Assembly (NCBI GenBank): GCA_902805475.1
Contig: CADCSX010000003.1
Location: 2,914,001 to 2,978,000 of the forward strand
Source: Entonaema liquescens
Lineage: Eukaryota; Ascomycota; Sordariomycetes; Xylariales; Xylariaceae
Length of the DNA stretch: 64,000 bases
Direction of reading: 5' to 3'
Shown: piece after piece, positions 23,832-35,100 of the stretch
How the letters are laid out: every line of letters begins with the position of its first letter
Position numbering within the stretch: position 1 is the first letter of the stretch
Notes under the pieces: generated by a model
What the model was told of the DNA's origin: nothing
The model's input: only the letters and a program-made list of their open reading frames with translations
Databases searched by the model: none
Made by a program: the position numbers and the translations under genes

Positions 23832-26800
23832 AATGCGATGAATAGAGTCGGGATGCTCTTGAGACCGCATCTATATAGATAGATGGTATCAATCAAATCA
23901 ATGACCGGAATGCTCATTATGACTTTCCATTCTCGTCTGCGGCTACAGAAAGTACTAACAAGGTCATAATTGGCATACGTGTCTGTCCATCTATTTGGTG
24001 TCACCACCGAACATCGTGGGGACCAACCAGTCAGTTCCTTACATTTGAGATGATTGGATTCCATTGATATGCATATCCAGTTGGTCGTCAAGTTTAGTTC
24101 TGACCTCATCACCACCCGCACGGATTCGCATATTCTTCCTCATTACTATAATCAGTGACAAATTCTACACCTTATAAGATGATATTTAAGAACCAAGCCA
24201 CTGCAATGAGTAAGCAACATAAGGGTTGAATCCTCTAGGAAGAGTATCCCCTAAGATTGCAACAATGTCTTGGATAGACATTAATTGCTCTTATCCGATA
24301 GGAGGAATATTTTACTAACAACTAGTTTCCCTCTCTCGTCAGCTTAGTTAGATGGGCTTAAGGTTTTCTTTTTTTTATGTCCAGCATCTTCACTGCGGTT
24401 CGAAGAAGCGACCAAAGGCTTCAAGGCTCGAACCGACTTTAGAAGTGAATTCGCCGGCTTGCAATTTTAATTACTCTGTGGCATGACTGACGCTATATAT
24501 CCATGGAGGTGTATTCCACTGAAGGAAAAAGGGATTCGAGCAACACGGGGAGTGTTGTGTCATGCCAGCCGCACGAAGAAGAAAAAAGAAGAAAAAAGGA
24601 AATAAAAATTTTGTCGCATCGCGCTCGAGTTTTGATTTGCTCTGCTAGCGTCGGCACCAGCTGCGTGGTGGAGCTGCAGGTGCAAATGGCTGTCGGTTCT
24701 CGCGCTAGAGCGACTACCGAGGTGGCAGATACATGTATGTCGGATATATGACCAGCACTGTACGATATACTGTATGTTAGGTAAAGTTAGGTAATTTATA
24801 TCGATAGGAAATATATTAAATTCATCCGATGTTGTCCCAGAGGTAACTTTAATAATTATTCCGAGGTTTCATTGCTTCCAGCTTCAGAAAGTTGCTCCAC
24901 CTTCAGTCGCATTGCACATCAAATTGAAGCGGGTTTAATTCAATGTTTTTGAAACGAACAGAAGGATCAAGTTAATCCACCTTTCTCCAAGAATTACTAC
25001 AAATGTGGTCGTCCCCCGTCTCATAAATCTAGACGCTCTACTGTCCGAAGACCCTTGGAACAGCTGGCCCCGGAACGATCATGCTGTTTTAATATACCCG
25101 TCCACTTGGATCCCTTCCATACCCAAACATCCTGGGTTGTTTTTTTCCCCTATCACTCAACCCCGTCTACGGCGCATCCCCGCAGCCCCCGTCAAGTCAA
25201 GTGAAAAAAAATGAGAAATGAGAAGTGGGAGTGGGAGCGAGAGGGGCATACGTGGTGCACGTCGGTCCTAGGGGTAAAATTACGGATTTACGGATACCTG
25301 TAGGCTATCAAATCGACTAACTAGGTCGATTGTATCGTATCGTCTCGTCTCGTATCGTATCTACTTGTACACTTCTTTCGCCGAGAAAGACTTCCGGGCT
25401 TCGGGGCTACTAACTGTAGCTTATGGCTTCAATGGGTGGTAGCTAATGGTTTTCGACCCATTGGCAAGCCTCGTCTACAGCCCCGAACTCTGGTCTATCC
25501 GTACCATCTTTTATGCGCATCTTTGTCATTTTCTCGTCGTCGAACCCCCAATTCTCCCCCTCATGCAACGTCACGCAGCAGACTATTATCCCACCAGCAC
25601 GGGGCTTTATTAAGTCGTCAGAAGCCGCACACACAGTAGCAGCGCTAGCAACCCCCCTTATAACCCCCCTAGGCCGACGTCAGCTGCTCTAGCCTCCGTC
25701 TTGAATATGATGGTCTGCTGCGTGATATCTGCACGTGTGCCACAGCGGCAGGGTTCCAACGTAGCACGAAGAAAGGCGAACCAGCGTTAGGAAAACTGTC
25801 TAACGTGGTATACAGCATTAATATCCAACTTAATTGTTCCATTTATAGACCAGTTCCGACCGTCGCATGTCTCGACTCCCTATTCGTCTACCGGCCAACG
25901 CATGTAAGCTCTCTATCTATCGCCTCGAAACTTCTCATGGCTCATGGCTCATGGCTATCGTAGTAGTCTTATTAACCCGGGCTATTTTCATAGGATTCTC
26001 CAGCACGCTTCAGCTTCCCTTTTCAGGAGTTGCCTCGCTACGTTGGTTGTACGTCAGCGCCCCGACTCGTAGCTGATTTGTATGTATTATATGTATTGTC
26101 CGTATTGTGCCATCACCCCCATGTCTCTTTCTGGAAGGTTTCCGCCGCTCAAGCGTCCTCTTAGAATTGCTAGCTCGTCGCCCTTGGTCTTTGCTCACAA
26201 GTCCGTCCCATACCCGCATGACTGGCTTAAACTATTTGCTCTCTGCCCCCAACCATTTTTTTACATCTGAGTAAAGAAGCAAAAAGCTTTGCAAGCCACC
26301 CCTTTCCCTTAGCGGCTCCCGCTGTCTCTAATATTCTGGAGACGCCGACCCATGTGATCAAGCATCCTACGCATTTCTAGGTACATATTCCACCAGTGAC
26401 CTTTTAGTTGACTCTTAAATCTCATAAACATCTTACATCATATGTTGGCTCGGCTCCTTCCTACTTAACCCTTGTGAATAAATCTGTTCCTTTTTTTCTT
26501 CCTCCTGGATCAGCCCGCTTTGCTTTTCTCACCGGTGTCAGAAAACGTCATTGGGTTTTTACATTGGATTCAGCGGCAGAGTTTTAAGAGAAGCGCCGCG
26601 TAGTAATTAAAAGTCGTGGCTCATTGCTCGAGGCCTCCCCACGCCAGCTTTGACAATCCGCCTGTGGCCAACTTACACAGCGACGTGGAACGCCCGCCAC
26701 TCCTCGTAAGGCCCTGCGACTTCCGATATAGGGTACTTTACGAGGCATTTAATTTGGTTAGAGGATCTTGGGGCTGAAGTGGAAGCCTCGGGAACCGTTG

Positions 26801-27043
26801 CTGATAGATCAAGCAGCTGAGAGCGCTTTGAGGCTGTAGCTGGCAGGAGTTTACATTGGCTTCTGCCAGTTAGCCACCTTCGTATCGATTTCTACATTTC
26901 TGCAGCGCAGGACTGACTCGAGAGTAAGCGGTAGGACGTGTTATTAAGAAGCGTTGGGGCGAAAAAGAAAAATTTGAATAGAACTTGGACGGTTTATTGC
27001 AATCAATCTATCATCGAGACGAACATCGGCTTAACAACTCACG
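23832..27043. other. 3.2-kb gene-free stretch
   Basis: No supportable gene on either strand; ORFs at 24503, 25005, 25436, 25867 and 26010 are short and featureless. Local features: a T10 tract at about 24368; a run of CGTAT/CGTCT words at 25330-25362; several pyrimidine-rich stretches at 25480-25680 and 26130-26270. The long leader before 27044 suggests part of it is promoter and 5' UTR of the 2EXR gene. Confidence 0.5.
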
Positions 27044-27994
27044 ATGGCATCTGAACCTACCTTTCCGCAATTTGGAAAATTGCCGTTGGAATTACGGGAT
27101 ATGATATGGGGGTACGCTCTCCCTGAGCCGAGAGTTTTCGAGGTCCTCGATTCCCCGTCATCCGCGCAATCTCAAACTACGCCATCAGGCCGTCTCATGT
27201 TTGCTGATGTCCGTAACGAGCCGCCGCCCTCTATAGCACGAGTATGCCGCGATGCCCGGCAAGCAGTTTTGCGTCGCTACAAACCTATCGCATTCTCTGG
27301 AACAGTCAAGCACCTTGATCTCTGCCGAGACATCATTTTACTTGACTCGTACTTACAAGTGAAGAGACTTCTCAAAGTGATCCGCCTCTTAAGTCAGATT
27401 GAACCTATCCGTCGGAGCGCTACCAGGCTGGCTCTCGGCACGTCATGGGGCTTACACACTGGATTACACCTACGAATGTTTCATCGGAGCGTCCAAACGA
27501 AGCGCAACATGGCCCGGTTTCTCGAGTACATATCCAAATTTCGCCAGCTTGAGACCATCATCCTTGTCGTTTACCAGCGTTCGGCGTTTGGGCTCCGGCT
27601 TAAATGCTGCGGCCCCGATCGCCCGCGCAGCCTACCCTGGCGCCATTACGACTTGTACGAATCGTACCACTTCAACTTTAACGTCAACTTTAATCTCGAC
27701 AATTACTGGCTGCGCCGACCATATCAGAGCAGGCTCGTTAGGTACGACCCGGAGGATGACAGAACGGAGGCAGAAAAGGTACAGCAGTCCCCATTGCCGA
27801 GGCATTCGAAGCAATGCCTTCACGACCCGCAACCGCGTGGGTACCAGGTACACGACTTGAAGGGCACATTCGAGGGCTGGCTGAAGAAATTTGCAGAGGA
27901 CGAGACCCTGGGGCCGTCATTGAAGGTGCCGGGCTTGGAGACTGCCACTTTGACTTGGATTTACACGGGAGTTCGCAACGATGGTTTTTATTGA
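27044..27994 (+). CDS. 2EXR-domain protein
   Basis: Intronless 316-residue protein of the fungal-expanded 2EXR family. The defining motif is at the N-terminus: FGKLPLELRDMIWGYALPEPRVFEV (about residues 9-33), an F-box-like L-P-x-E-L-R-x-x-I-W helix. Then come IARVCRDARQAVLRRYKPI, a central stretch with LDLCRDIILLDSYLQV, and a basic Tyr/Arg/His-rich C-terminal half. Many copies are usual in filamentous ascomycetes; the motif suggests an F-box relative that could recruit targets to SCF ligases, but no member has a firmly known role. The ATG lies in ACGATGGC and is the first in frame. Confidence 0.88.
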   Translation: MASEPTFPQFGKLPLELRDMIWGYALPEPRVFEVLDSPSSAQSQTTPSGRLMFADVRNEPPPSIARVCRDARQAVLRRYKPIAFSGTVKHLDLCRDIILLDSYLQVKRLLKVIRLLSQIEPIRRSATRLALGTSWGLHTGLHLRMFHRSVQTKRNMARFLEYISKFRQLETIILVVYQRSAFGLRLKCCGPDRPRSLPWRHYDLYESYHFNFNVNFNLDNYWLRRPYQSRLVRYDPEDDRTEAEKVQQSPLPRHSKQCLHDPQPRGYQVHDLKGTFEGWLKKFAEDETLGPSLKVPGLETATLTWIYTGVRNDGFY

Positions 27995-28585
27995 AAGGAT
28001 TGCAATGGGAGCATACCAGCGTGGCGCTTTTAGGTTGGGCTACCTTGTATTTGTGTATAGACTACATCATCGTCTCTCGGGGACTTGCCAATACGGTTAT
28101 GGAACCATGCATCGTTGGAATTAAACAGAAATATACATCTTCTGCATTATGTTGCTGTTGCTGCTTTTGCATTCACGGGAAACGAAGCAGGTTTGGCAAC
28201 TGTAGCATACGCACCGGAACCTAGATGCATTCGTCCTTTTCATCACACGGTAGGCAAGAGTAGATAGACCTTGGGTCCGCGTATGCGCAATAGCAGTTCA
28301 GGAAATGCATTAGTGCTATATTTTTCAGGGCCCGCTGATCCACCAGAAGCCCCGTTTTCAAAACCGTTGCAGATCTTATTTTTATCCTGGAGAACGAAGA
28401 CAGAGAGAGAGCCCTGCGAGCTAGGTACTTACTCAACCGCAGACGAATAAGCGAGCAAAAGAAAAGAAAAGCAAGGCAAGTCAAGGCAAAGCAAAGCATA
28501 CGAGACCCAGCATGGCCATGGTCGACATGTACTTTTCTAATAAGTCGCATAGGCTACGCGAATCCACCAGATACCAAACGTTCCC

Positions 28586-28606
28586 TGCTCTGCTCTGCTC
28601 TGCTCG
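28586..28606. repeat. (TGCTC)n short tandem repeat
   Basis: About four perfect copies of a 5-bp unit (CTGCT phase) before the sequence becomes non-repetitive. Confidence 0.85.
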
Positions 28607-28802
28607 GGGAGCCGAGCAGTAAGCACGCATCGCATTTCGCATTACAGGCCAGCCCGCTGTTCTGCGCCGTGGTTAGGACGACGGCTCCGTGGCCGAGCCG
28701 GGTTCGATGCCGGGGCGGCAGGCGGAGGAGGGGATGGGGGGGTTTGATCCACTCCCTTGCATGCTGCTTGCATACCTAACTAAACGTAGGCGCCCGGTTT
28801 GG

Positions 28803-28830
28803 GTGTATGTATGTATGTATGTATGTAGGT
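28803..28830. repeat. (GTAT)n microsatellite
   Basis: About six GTAT units in a row, ending in a variant GTAG unit. Confidence 0.9.
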
Positions 28831-28875
28831 ATGTAGATATGCACGCGCGTATGGCTCCCGTGGAAATGGGGCGGG

Positions 28876-28899
28876 TTGGGCTGGCTGGCTGGCTGGCTA
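28876..28899. repeat. (GGCT)n microsatellite
   Basis: About five GGCT units following a GGGTTGGGCT flank. Confidence 0.85.
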
Positions 28900-28937
28900 A
28901 CTGAGGTTGAGCCCCTCTCTTGGGTACGTGCGTTGGG

Positions 28938-28971
28938 GATGAGGAGGAGGGAGGAGGAGGAGGAGGAGGAG
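28938..28971. repeat. (GGA)n purine tract
   Basis: Imperfect GGA/GAG trinucleotide tract of about 30 bp, all purine on the plus strand. Confidence 0.85.
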
Positions 28972-29818
28972 TGGGTGTGAGGGTAGATAGAATAGATAGA
29001 TATATGGGGATATAACCTCACGTTTCCTGGCTTTGGGTGTCGTAATATATTGGTGACTTGGGCGTGGGCTGGTGTATAAATGTGGGATGTTGTTAAATTC
29101 TCTTCTTCATATATTTGCTGCTGGGGGTGGTCGATGTGTTGTTCTGTGGGGCAAGGGAGTTCCGTTTTTTTTACTTCATGTGATATGTATGTACGTTATA
29201 AGCAGGCTCGTCTGATCGTATGTCCGCGTTAAGACAGATCAGATCCTGAAGGGAAACCCGATCTGAGAGAGGTTGATTGATACTGCTCTGGGCGTGTGTG
29301 TTCATATTACGTCTCTATTATGTCTCGTATAAGGATGATATTCGAATAAGTAAGAGTTTGCTAGGTTGAATCCTTATTAGTTCGGGTTAAGACGTCTATC
29401 AGGTGAGGCTCACATAATGAATACGAGTAAATGTTATGGGAGTTATAATTACGAGATAAAGAGGATACCTAGCATGACATCTGCGTAATAAAAATGGATA
29501 GTTTCACAAGCTCGTGTGAAGTATATTTGTCTTTCAACGAAGATGTCTCAAACACAAGACTTTTTAATTGGGTTTACTGGTGTTGCTATACTTAACCCGT
29601 AGATATCCAAAAAGGTTGTGGCCGGAGTTTATATTATTTCAGCTAGGCCTCGATATATTAATTCGTTTACCCTATTAATCTCATAGAGGTATGCATGTTG
29701 AAGTGAAGCGCATACGGTACGGACAACAACCAACCCCCTTTTCCATACTTAACTCCATACCTTAGGTCCTCTGTCAATTTATGCCCCAAGATGCACATCC
29801 ATCATGGATTAAACGTAA

Positions 29819-31255
29819 CTATCCCTCCCAGACATACTCCTGCTCTACAGCAGGACCGATCTGATTTCTCAACGCAAACCCATAGTCTCCCGCATTCGGT
29901 GTCCGTAATAACGTATGTATATGGAACTTGGCCGGCTCGGCATTATTCAAGAACACGCCGGAATGGTGGTCGAACTCGACCAGCACAACGGGGCTCTGGA
30001 TGCGGTAGTAAAACGGGTCCGCGTCGCCGGACCCCCGATCCACGAGAAGTACGTCTCGCCGAAGCGCTCCACGCAATCTTGGATCTTCAGCTCGCGGGAT
30101 CGCGATGGCAGATACAATAAGTACTGGAATAAGATCCCACGCACGAGGTCCTGCTGCGCGGGAGATAATGTGCCTACGATTATCCCCTCGTACGGCACTA
30201 CGCGGTTATCCCGGTACGCACCGCACAAATGTCGCTGGTCATCGTGATTCCACCGGCCCCGAGGCATTTTCGGGTCTTTCATGAGCTCGTACACCGTAGC
30301 GCGGCGTTTGTCCTCCGCGCTCAGACTCCGCATCAACTGCAGCCCCAACCGCTCCTCCTCATGCAAGATACGCGTGCCCCTAAACGGCCCGTCATCGATG
30401 AGATTCGGCTCCGCGCCCGTGAACCACGGGGACACAACGACCTGAGTCCTGTACAGGAACACGCTAAGACACAGGTGGTGCCCATAGAACGAGAATCCCC
30501 ACGGGCGATCAACGGCCGGGGCCCCGAACAGCACGAAATTGTAGCTATACTCATTCATGACCTTAGGCGCATGGACCAGCTCTCCTAAGAAATGGTTGAT
30601 GCGCATAGCGCTGCGCGCCTTCTCGTAGCCCTCGGGACTCAGCGCGGATTCCAGGAGTGCCAGGACGGCGGTGCGCAGCGCGGGCGCGAGCTCGTCGAGC
30701 CGGATGCCCTTGTCGCTCACGAGGAACTCGGGATTCGACCAGGACCGCCACTCGGGCGAGTCGATGTGCAGGAGCGTGCGGGCGGTCTGCTCGGGGCTCA
30801 ACTGTGAGAGGATGCTGTTGGCGGCGCTGGCGATGGCGTCGATGGGCACGCCTTCGTCGCGCAGCGGGAAGAGATTGGGTTGGACGGTGCCTGGGGGTTG
30901 TTAGTCTATCCTATCTCCTTTATGGACTATACATAGCTACCCCTTTATACTATCCAATCTCTCAACAGGCCCAATTCTAAGGGTGTAGGGAAGGTTGAAG
31001 ATGGAAACTGAAAAGATAGGTAGGTAGGTATAGTTACATACCATCGCTTGTCACGCCTTTAAACGGCTCCTCGAATAACTTCCGCCAATGCACATATAGC
31101 CCATACAACCATGGTGGTCGATGGTGCTCCAGCAGTTCCTTTGCATGGCCGTAAGCGTCGTTCTGTGCGATGGCCCGGAACCGCGGAGTGTTTAAATCTG
31201 GTAGGTATTGCCGGAAGCTTTCATGCTGAGCGTCTTGCGTCGTCTGAGATGTCAT
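29819..31255 (-). CDS. DUF3500 protein, frame break near the C-terminus
   Basis: Protein of the DUF3500 family (unknown function, bacteria and fungi). Exons: 31042-31255 and 29819-30890 around a 151-nt intron (donor GTATGT, acceptor CCAG), about 428 residues once frame is restored. Family marks: FVLFGAPAVDRPWGFSFYGHHLCLSVFL (the W-G-x-x-F-x-G-H-H block), SPWFTGAEPNLIDDG and LHEEERLGLQLMRSLS. The frame as read ends in junk after SWIGG. In the next frame the conserved end SGDADPFYYRIQSPVVLVEFD and KFHIHTLLRTPNAGDYG runs to a stop at 29819-29821. The switch falls on a G5 run (C5 at 30032-30036 on the plus strand) that is one base short. The H-H and DxxxxGxFxxN...HxHT residues could bind metal, which is inference. 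Confidence 0.88.
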
Positions 31256-32156
31256 CCTAAGTATGCTCGTGAATGGTGATTCCCCTAATCTGGGATTTTG
31301 AGTATCCTAGTTCTATTATAAGTGCCGTAGATTTTGTTGCTCGCCTACCTCGAGGAGAGCTGAGTATTAAGCCAAATCCCCGCGACAAGCTCTTATATGT
31401 GCTTGGCCGCCCTCTCTGTTTCGAGTTTCATAAATTCTCTTTATTCACTGTATTATTCCGGTTTTATATCTATGAGAATATTATAAAACAGCTCTAGATA
31501 ATGATCACGAATGAAAAGGATAACTGAGTCTTCGGGGTTACCCGCTGCTAAATGAATCGAACGGTTCGTCGGTTCTCCTTGGTGGATCCTACGCGGGGAA
31601 ATATATCGGCTCTTCTATAAAGTAGCGGCCACGGTTTGCCGGTGTCATCGTCTATTCCTTTAGCGTCACTTTTCATATCACTCCTCAGATATACCGTACA
31701 AAGGCTACCGTAGATTTGGTTTGTTAAAGTGGTGAAGTCCGCTGTGAGCGGTCATCTCTCATCTTTTCGTCACGTTATTATCTACTAGTACCTCCCGGCT
31801 CATACAGATACAGGTTTCTAATTGCTCTTTTGTCATGACATCCTCAACTCCAACACGTACTAAGCCTATCATACCAACGTGATGCGAAGTCCTTTCAATA
31901 CGCCGCCTTAGCCTTACTCATTCCGTGCAAAAACACCAATATATGCAATGTATAACCCTATCTCCATGCCTGTTTTCCAGTGTTTATCGCTCAACCTTTT
32001 TTTTTTTCGTCTCTACAGTCAACGCCTTTGCGTGTTGCCAACATTAATCCGCTGTAGCCGACATCAAACACCATAGTATGCAGCCTGATTGTTAAAACTA
32101 TCCTCCTAAAGCGTTTTAGAGCTGCGAGGAACGAAACGTAGCTCGCGCGGGTGATA
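31256..32156. other. intergenic between DUF3500 promoter and swr1 3' end
   Basis: Both flanking genes are on the minus strand. It includes a T11 tract at about 31999. No gene seen. Confidence 0.5.
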
Positions 32157-35100
32157 TCAACGCTTGCGAGTGTCCTTACCCTTCTTACTCTTGCCCTTCT
32201 TCTTATCCTTGGGGAGCTCTAATGCTGTGCCTTCCAGCTGTTTGCCCATTGTAGCAAGCATGTACTCGTCGATGTTGTGAATCGTCTCTCCCCAAGCGTT
32301 ATTTTCGATTTCTTCAACCGGGTTATCCACGCCTGCCGACTCCGAGTACAACCCAAGATTTGACTTTGCGATACCCGGTGCAAGCGATCCATCCCGGGTT
32401 ATCGGCGTACCAACCCTAGTACTTGAAGACCCGGACGCACTTCCAGTCACCGGCTTTTCGGCGAAATCAGCTTCATCTTCTTGTATCTCTTTCTCTGCGA
32501 CGTGGGCGGCATCTACATCTTCGCGATCTTCGGCCTGCTCGAGGACCCGCCCGACTGTGCGCTGATCACTGCTCTCTACACCGCCGAGAACGCGGTCCAT
32601 TGCGTCGCCGACCACATCAGTCTCATCCGGAGTGCCGCCAATAACGTCACGCACCGAGAGCTTATTGAAGTAGTCAGTAGTGAAGCCGCCCTCCTGAATT
32701 ACTACGTCGTCTAACATCTGTTTTTGGCTTGCCTTGCGAAGAATATTCGCCTCGATCGTGTGCTCGCTTACAAGACGGTAGATATGTACGTCTCTTGTCT
32801 GGCCGATACGATGGCATCGGTCTTGGCATTGCTTATCCATCGCAGGATTCCAATCTTGATCATAGAAGATAACAGTATCAGCTCCAGTCAAGTTGATACC
32901 GAGGCCACCCGATCGCGTGGATAAGATGAAGCAGAGAATTCGTGTGTCGTGATTGAAGCGATCTGTTAAGATTTGCCGTTGTTCTACTTTCGTAGCACCA
33001 TCGAGCCGTAGATATTTGTGCCCGTGAATATTTAGAAATTGTTCAAGAATATCAAGCACCTTCGTCATCTGCGTAAAAATCAGGGCACGGTGGCCACCGG
33101 ATTGTAGCTTGCGCAAGAGGCGGTCGAGCGCCTGCAATTTTCCGCAGTCGTATTGTAGAAGTCTTTTATCCGGAAATTGGATGCTGAGCCTCATCCGGGC
33201 TTCGTGCCATGGATCAAGCGGTGCTTCTTTTTGCATGAACGGCGAGTGGCGTACTGGAGCTGACAATTTGAGATTTGCCTCGTCAAACATCTCGACGCCA
33301 CTAGAGCCGAGTACGAATCGGTCAAAATCTCGAGTAACAACGGCTGGCGTAACACAGGCGAACTTGGAAATAGTAGTCTTCATAGACGCCGCACGCTGGT
33401 CGAGTGTAGGCACAATTGATTTTAAAACAACTGAATCTTCTTCAAACCAACTCATGATTTTCCGTGGAACCTTTGGCCGGGGCTTGTGTGGTCGCGCGCT
33501 GATACCAAGCGTTAAGAAATCTGTAAGCTGTTTGCCATATATTGGGCGCTGTTGTCGCCTGAGTGCGTTTAGATAAACGCAATGCTGCAATTCTTCAAAA
33601 CGACCCCATCGCGCCGCGCTTTCCAAGTACACAATATTAGACTCTACAGTAGCAGGATCCAGGTTTGTAAAAGCAGCCTGGGCTCGCGCTTTCTGAACTT
33701 CGCGGAGATCCATTAATGGACGGTGGGCGCTAAGTTGATAAACTCGGTCGCATACTGATCTTGACAAACCCTCATACTGGACTGGAATGAGATTGAGGAA
33801 ACTCTTACTGACGATGGTCATGGGCTTTTCTCGGAGCAGCTTCCCCCGAATGAGGCTCTCGGTCGACTCAAAATCGGCTAGGACCGACCTGCGTTGTCGG
33901 AAGGATGTCATGATTGGACGCTCAACGAAGAGGTCTGGATGATTGCAGACTTTACGTAATTGCATGAGGCAGTTGATAACCGAGATGTAGTTGCCCGAAG
34001 AAAGGGCTTCTCTGGTGTCCGTACGGGCTAAAAATCCATCGTATAATTCACGCTGTCTGCGCGATAGACGACAGAATTCGACGTGTTCATACTTGGCTGG
34101 CATCTGTTTTTCGACGTCTGCCTTCAGTCGCCTTAGGAGATAAGGTCTGAGCACCTTGTGCAGTTTGGCAATGATCGCACGAGCCTCATCGTCCATTTGC
34201 TCTCGGCCACTTTCCAAGATCTGGGATTCTGGTTTATGAAACCAGTCCTGGAACTCTGCTAAATCTGCAAACCCACCGACGCCATTCTCTGACGGCATCA
34301 AGAAGAATAGTAGCGACCACAACTCGGTCAGATTGTTCTGCAACGGTGTTCCTGTAAGCAAGAGCCGTGCTCGAGTATTAAATGTGAGAAGTGTTTGCCA
34401 GCGTTTGGACTTGAAGTTTTTGATGTTGTGAGCTTCGTCAAGGATCATATAATGCCACTGCCTGCGCTTGAAGACTTGCTGATCCTGTAGAACGATTTGG
34501 TAGGATGTGATGCACACATTCCACATATCATCTGTCTTCCACCCTTGGCGTTTTCGTTTACGTTCATCAATACTACCATAATAAGACAAGACTTTAAATC
34601 CAGGACACCACTTTTTGAATTCCATTTCCCAATTCAACATGACACTAGTCGGGACAATAACCAGATGTGGACCCCATACTTCATGGTGACAGGCTAGATG
34701 AGCTAAGAGAGCGATCGTTTGAATAGTCTTTCCAAGGCCCATCTCATCTGCAAGAATACCATTCGTTTGATTTCTGTACAGACCAGCGAGCCAATCCAAA
34801 CCATAATGCTGATATTCACGTAACGTCCCGCGAAGCAAAAACGGAACGTCTGTCCTTGGTACCTGGTACTGAGGTGAACTTGATCTGCTCGCACCCGACT
34901 TGATAACAGAAGATGCCGTATCGACTTCTGAAGGCTTGGTATCGGATGTCCGGGGCGATTGGCTTCGATCACGACTGGGAGGGTTTGTAATTGCATCTGT
35001 ATCCGAAGTTGCTTGTGCTTGTGGATGATCCGACGACGCATTTACGGCTTCAACGCTTGGTATCGCTCTCACTTTTGGTTCTACCGTTAGAGATGATGTG

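Larger units (their letters stand above)
27995..29818. other. intergenic with a microsatellite cluster
   Basis: Convergent spacer between the 2EXR and DUF3500 genes. Simple repeats cluster at 28.59-28.98 kb (listed separately). No gene seen. Confidence 0.5.

Noticed and set aside
28668..28730. tRNA-like stretch with GGTTAGGACGACGG and GGGTTCGATGCC
   Set aside because: The T-loop-like GGTTCGA is there, but the arms do not pair over five bases and no acceptor stem or anticodon arm forms.
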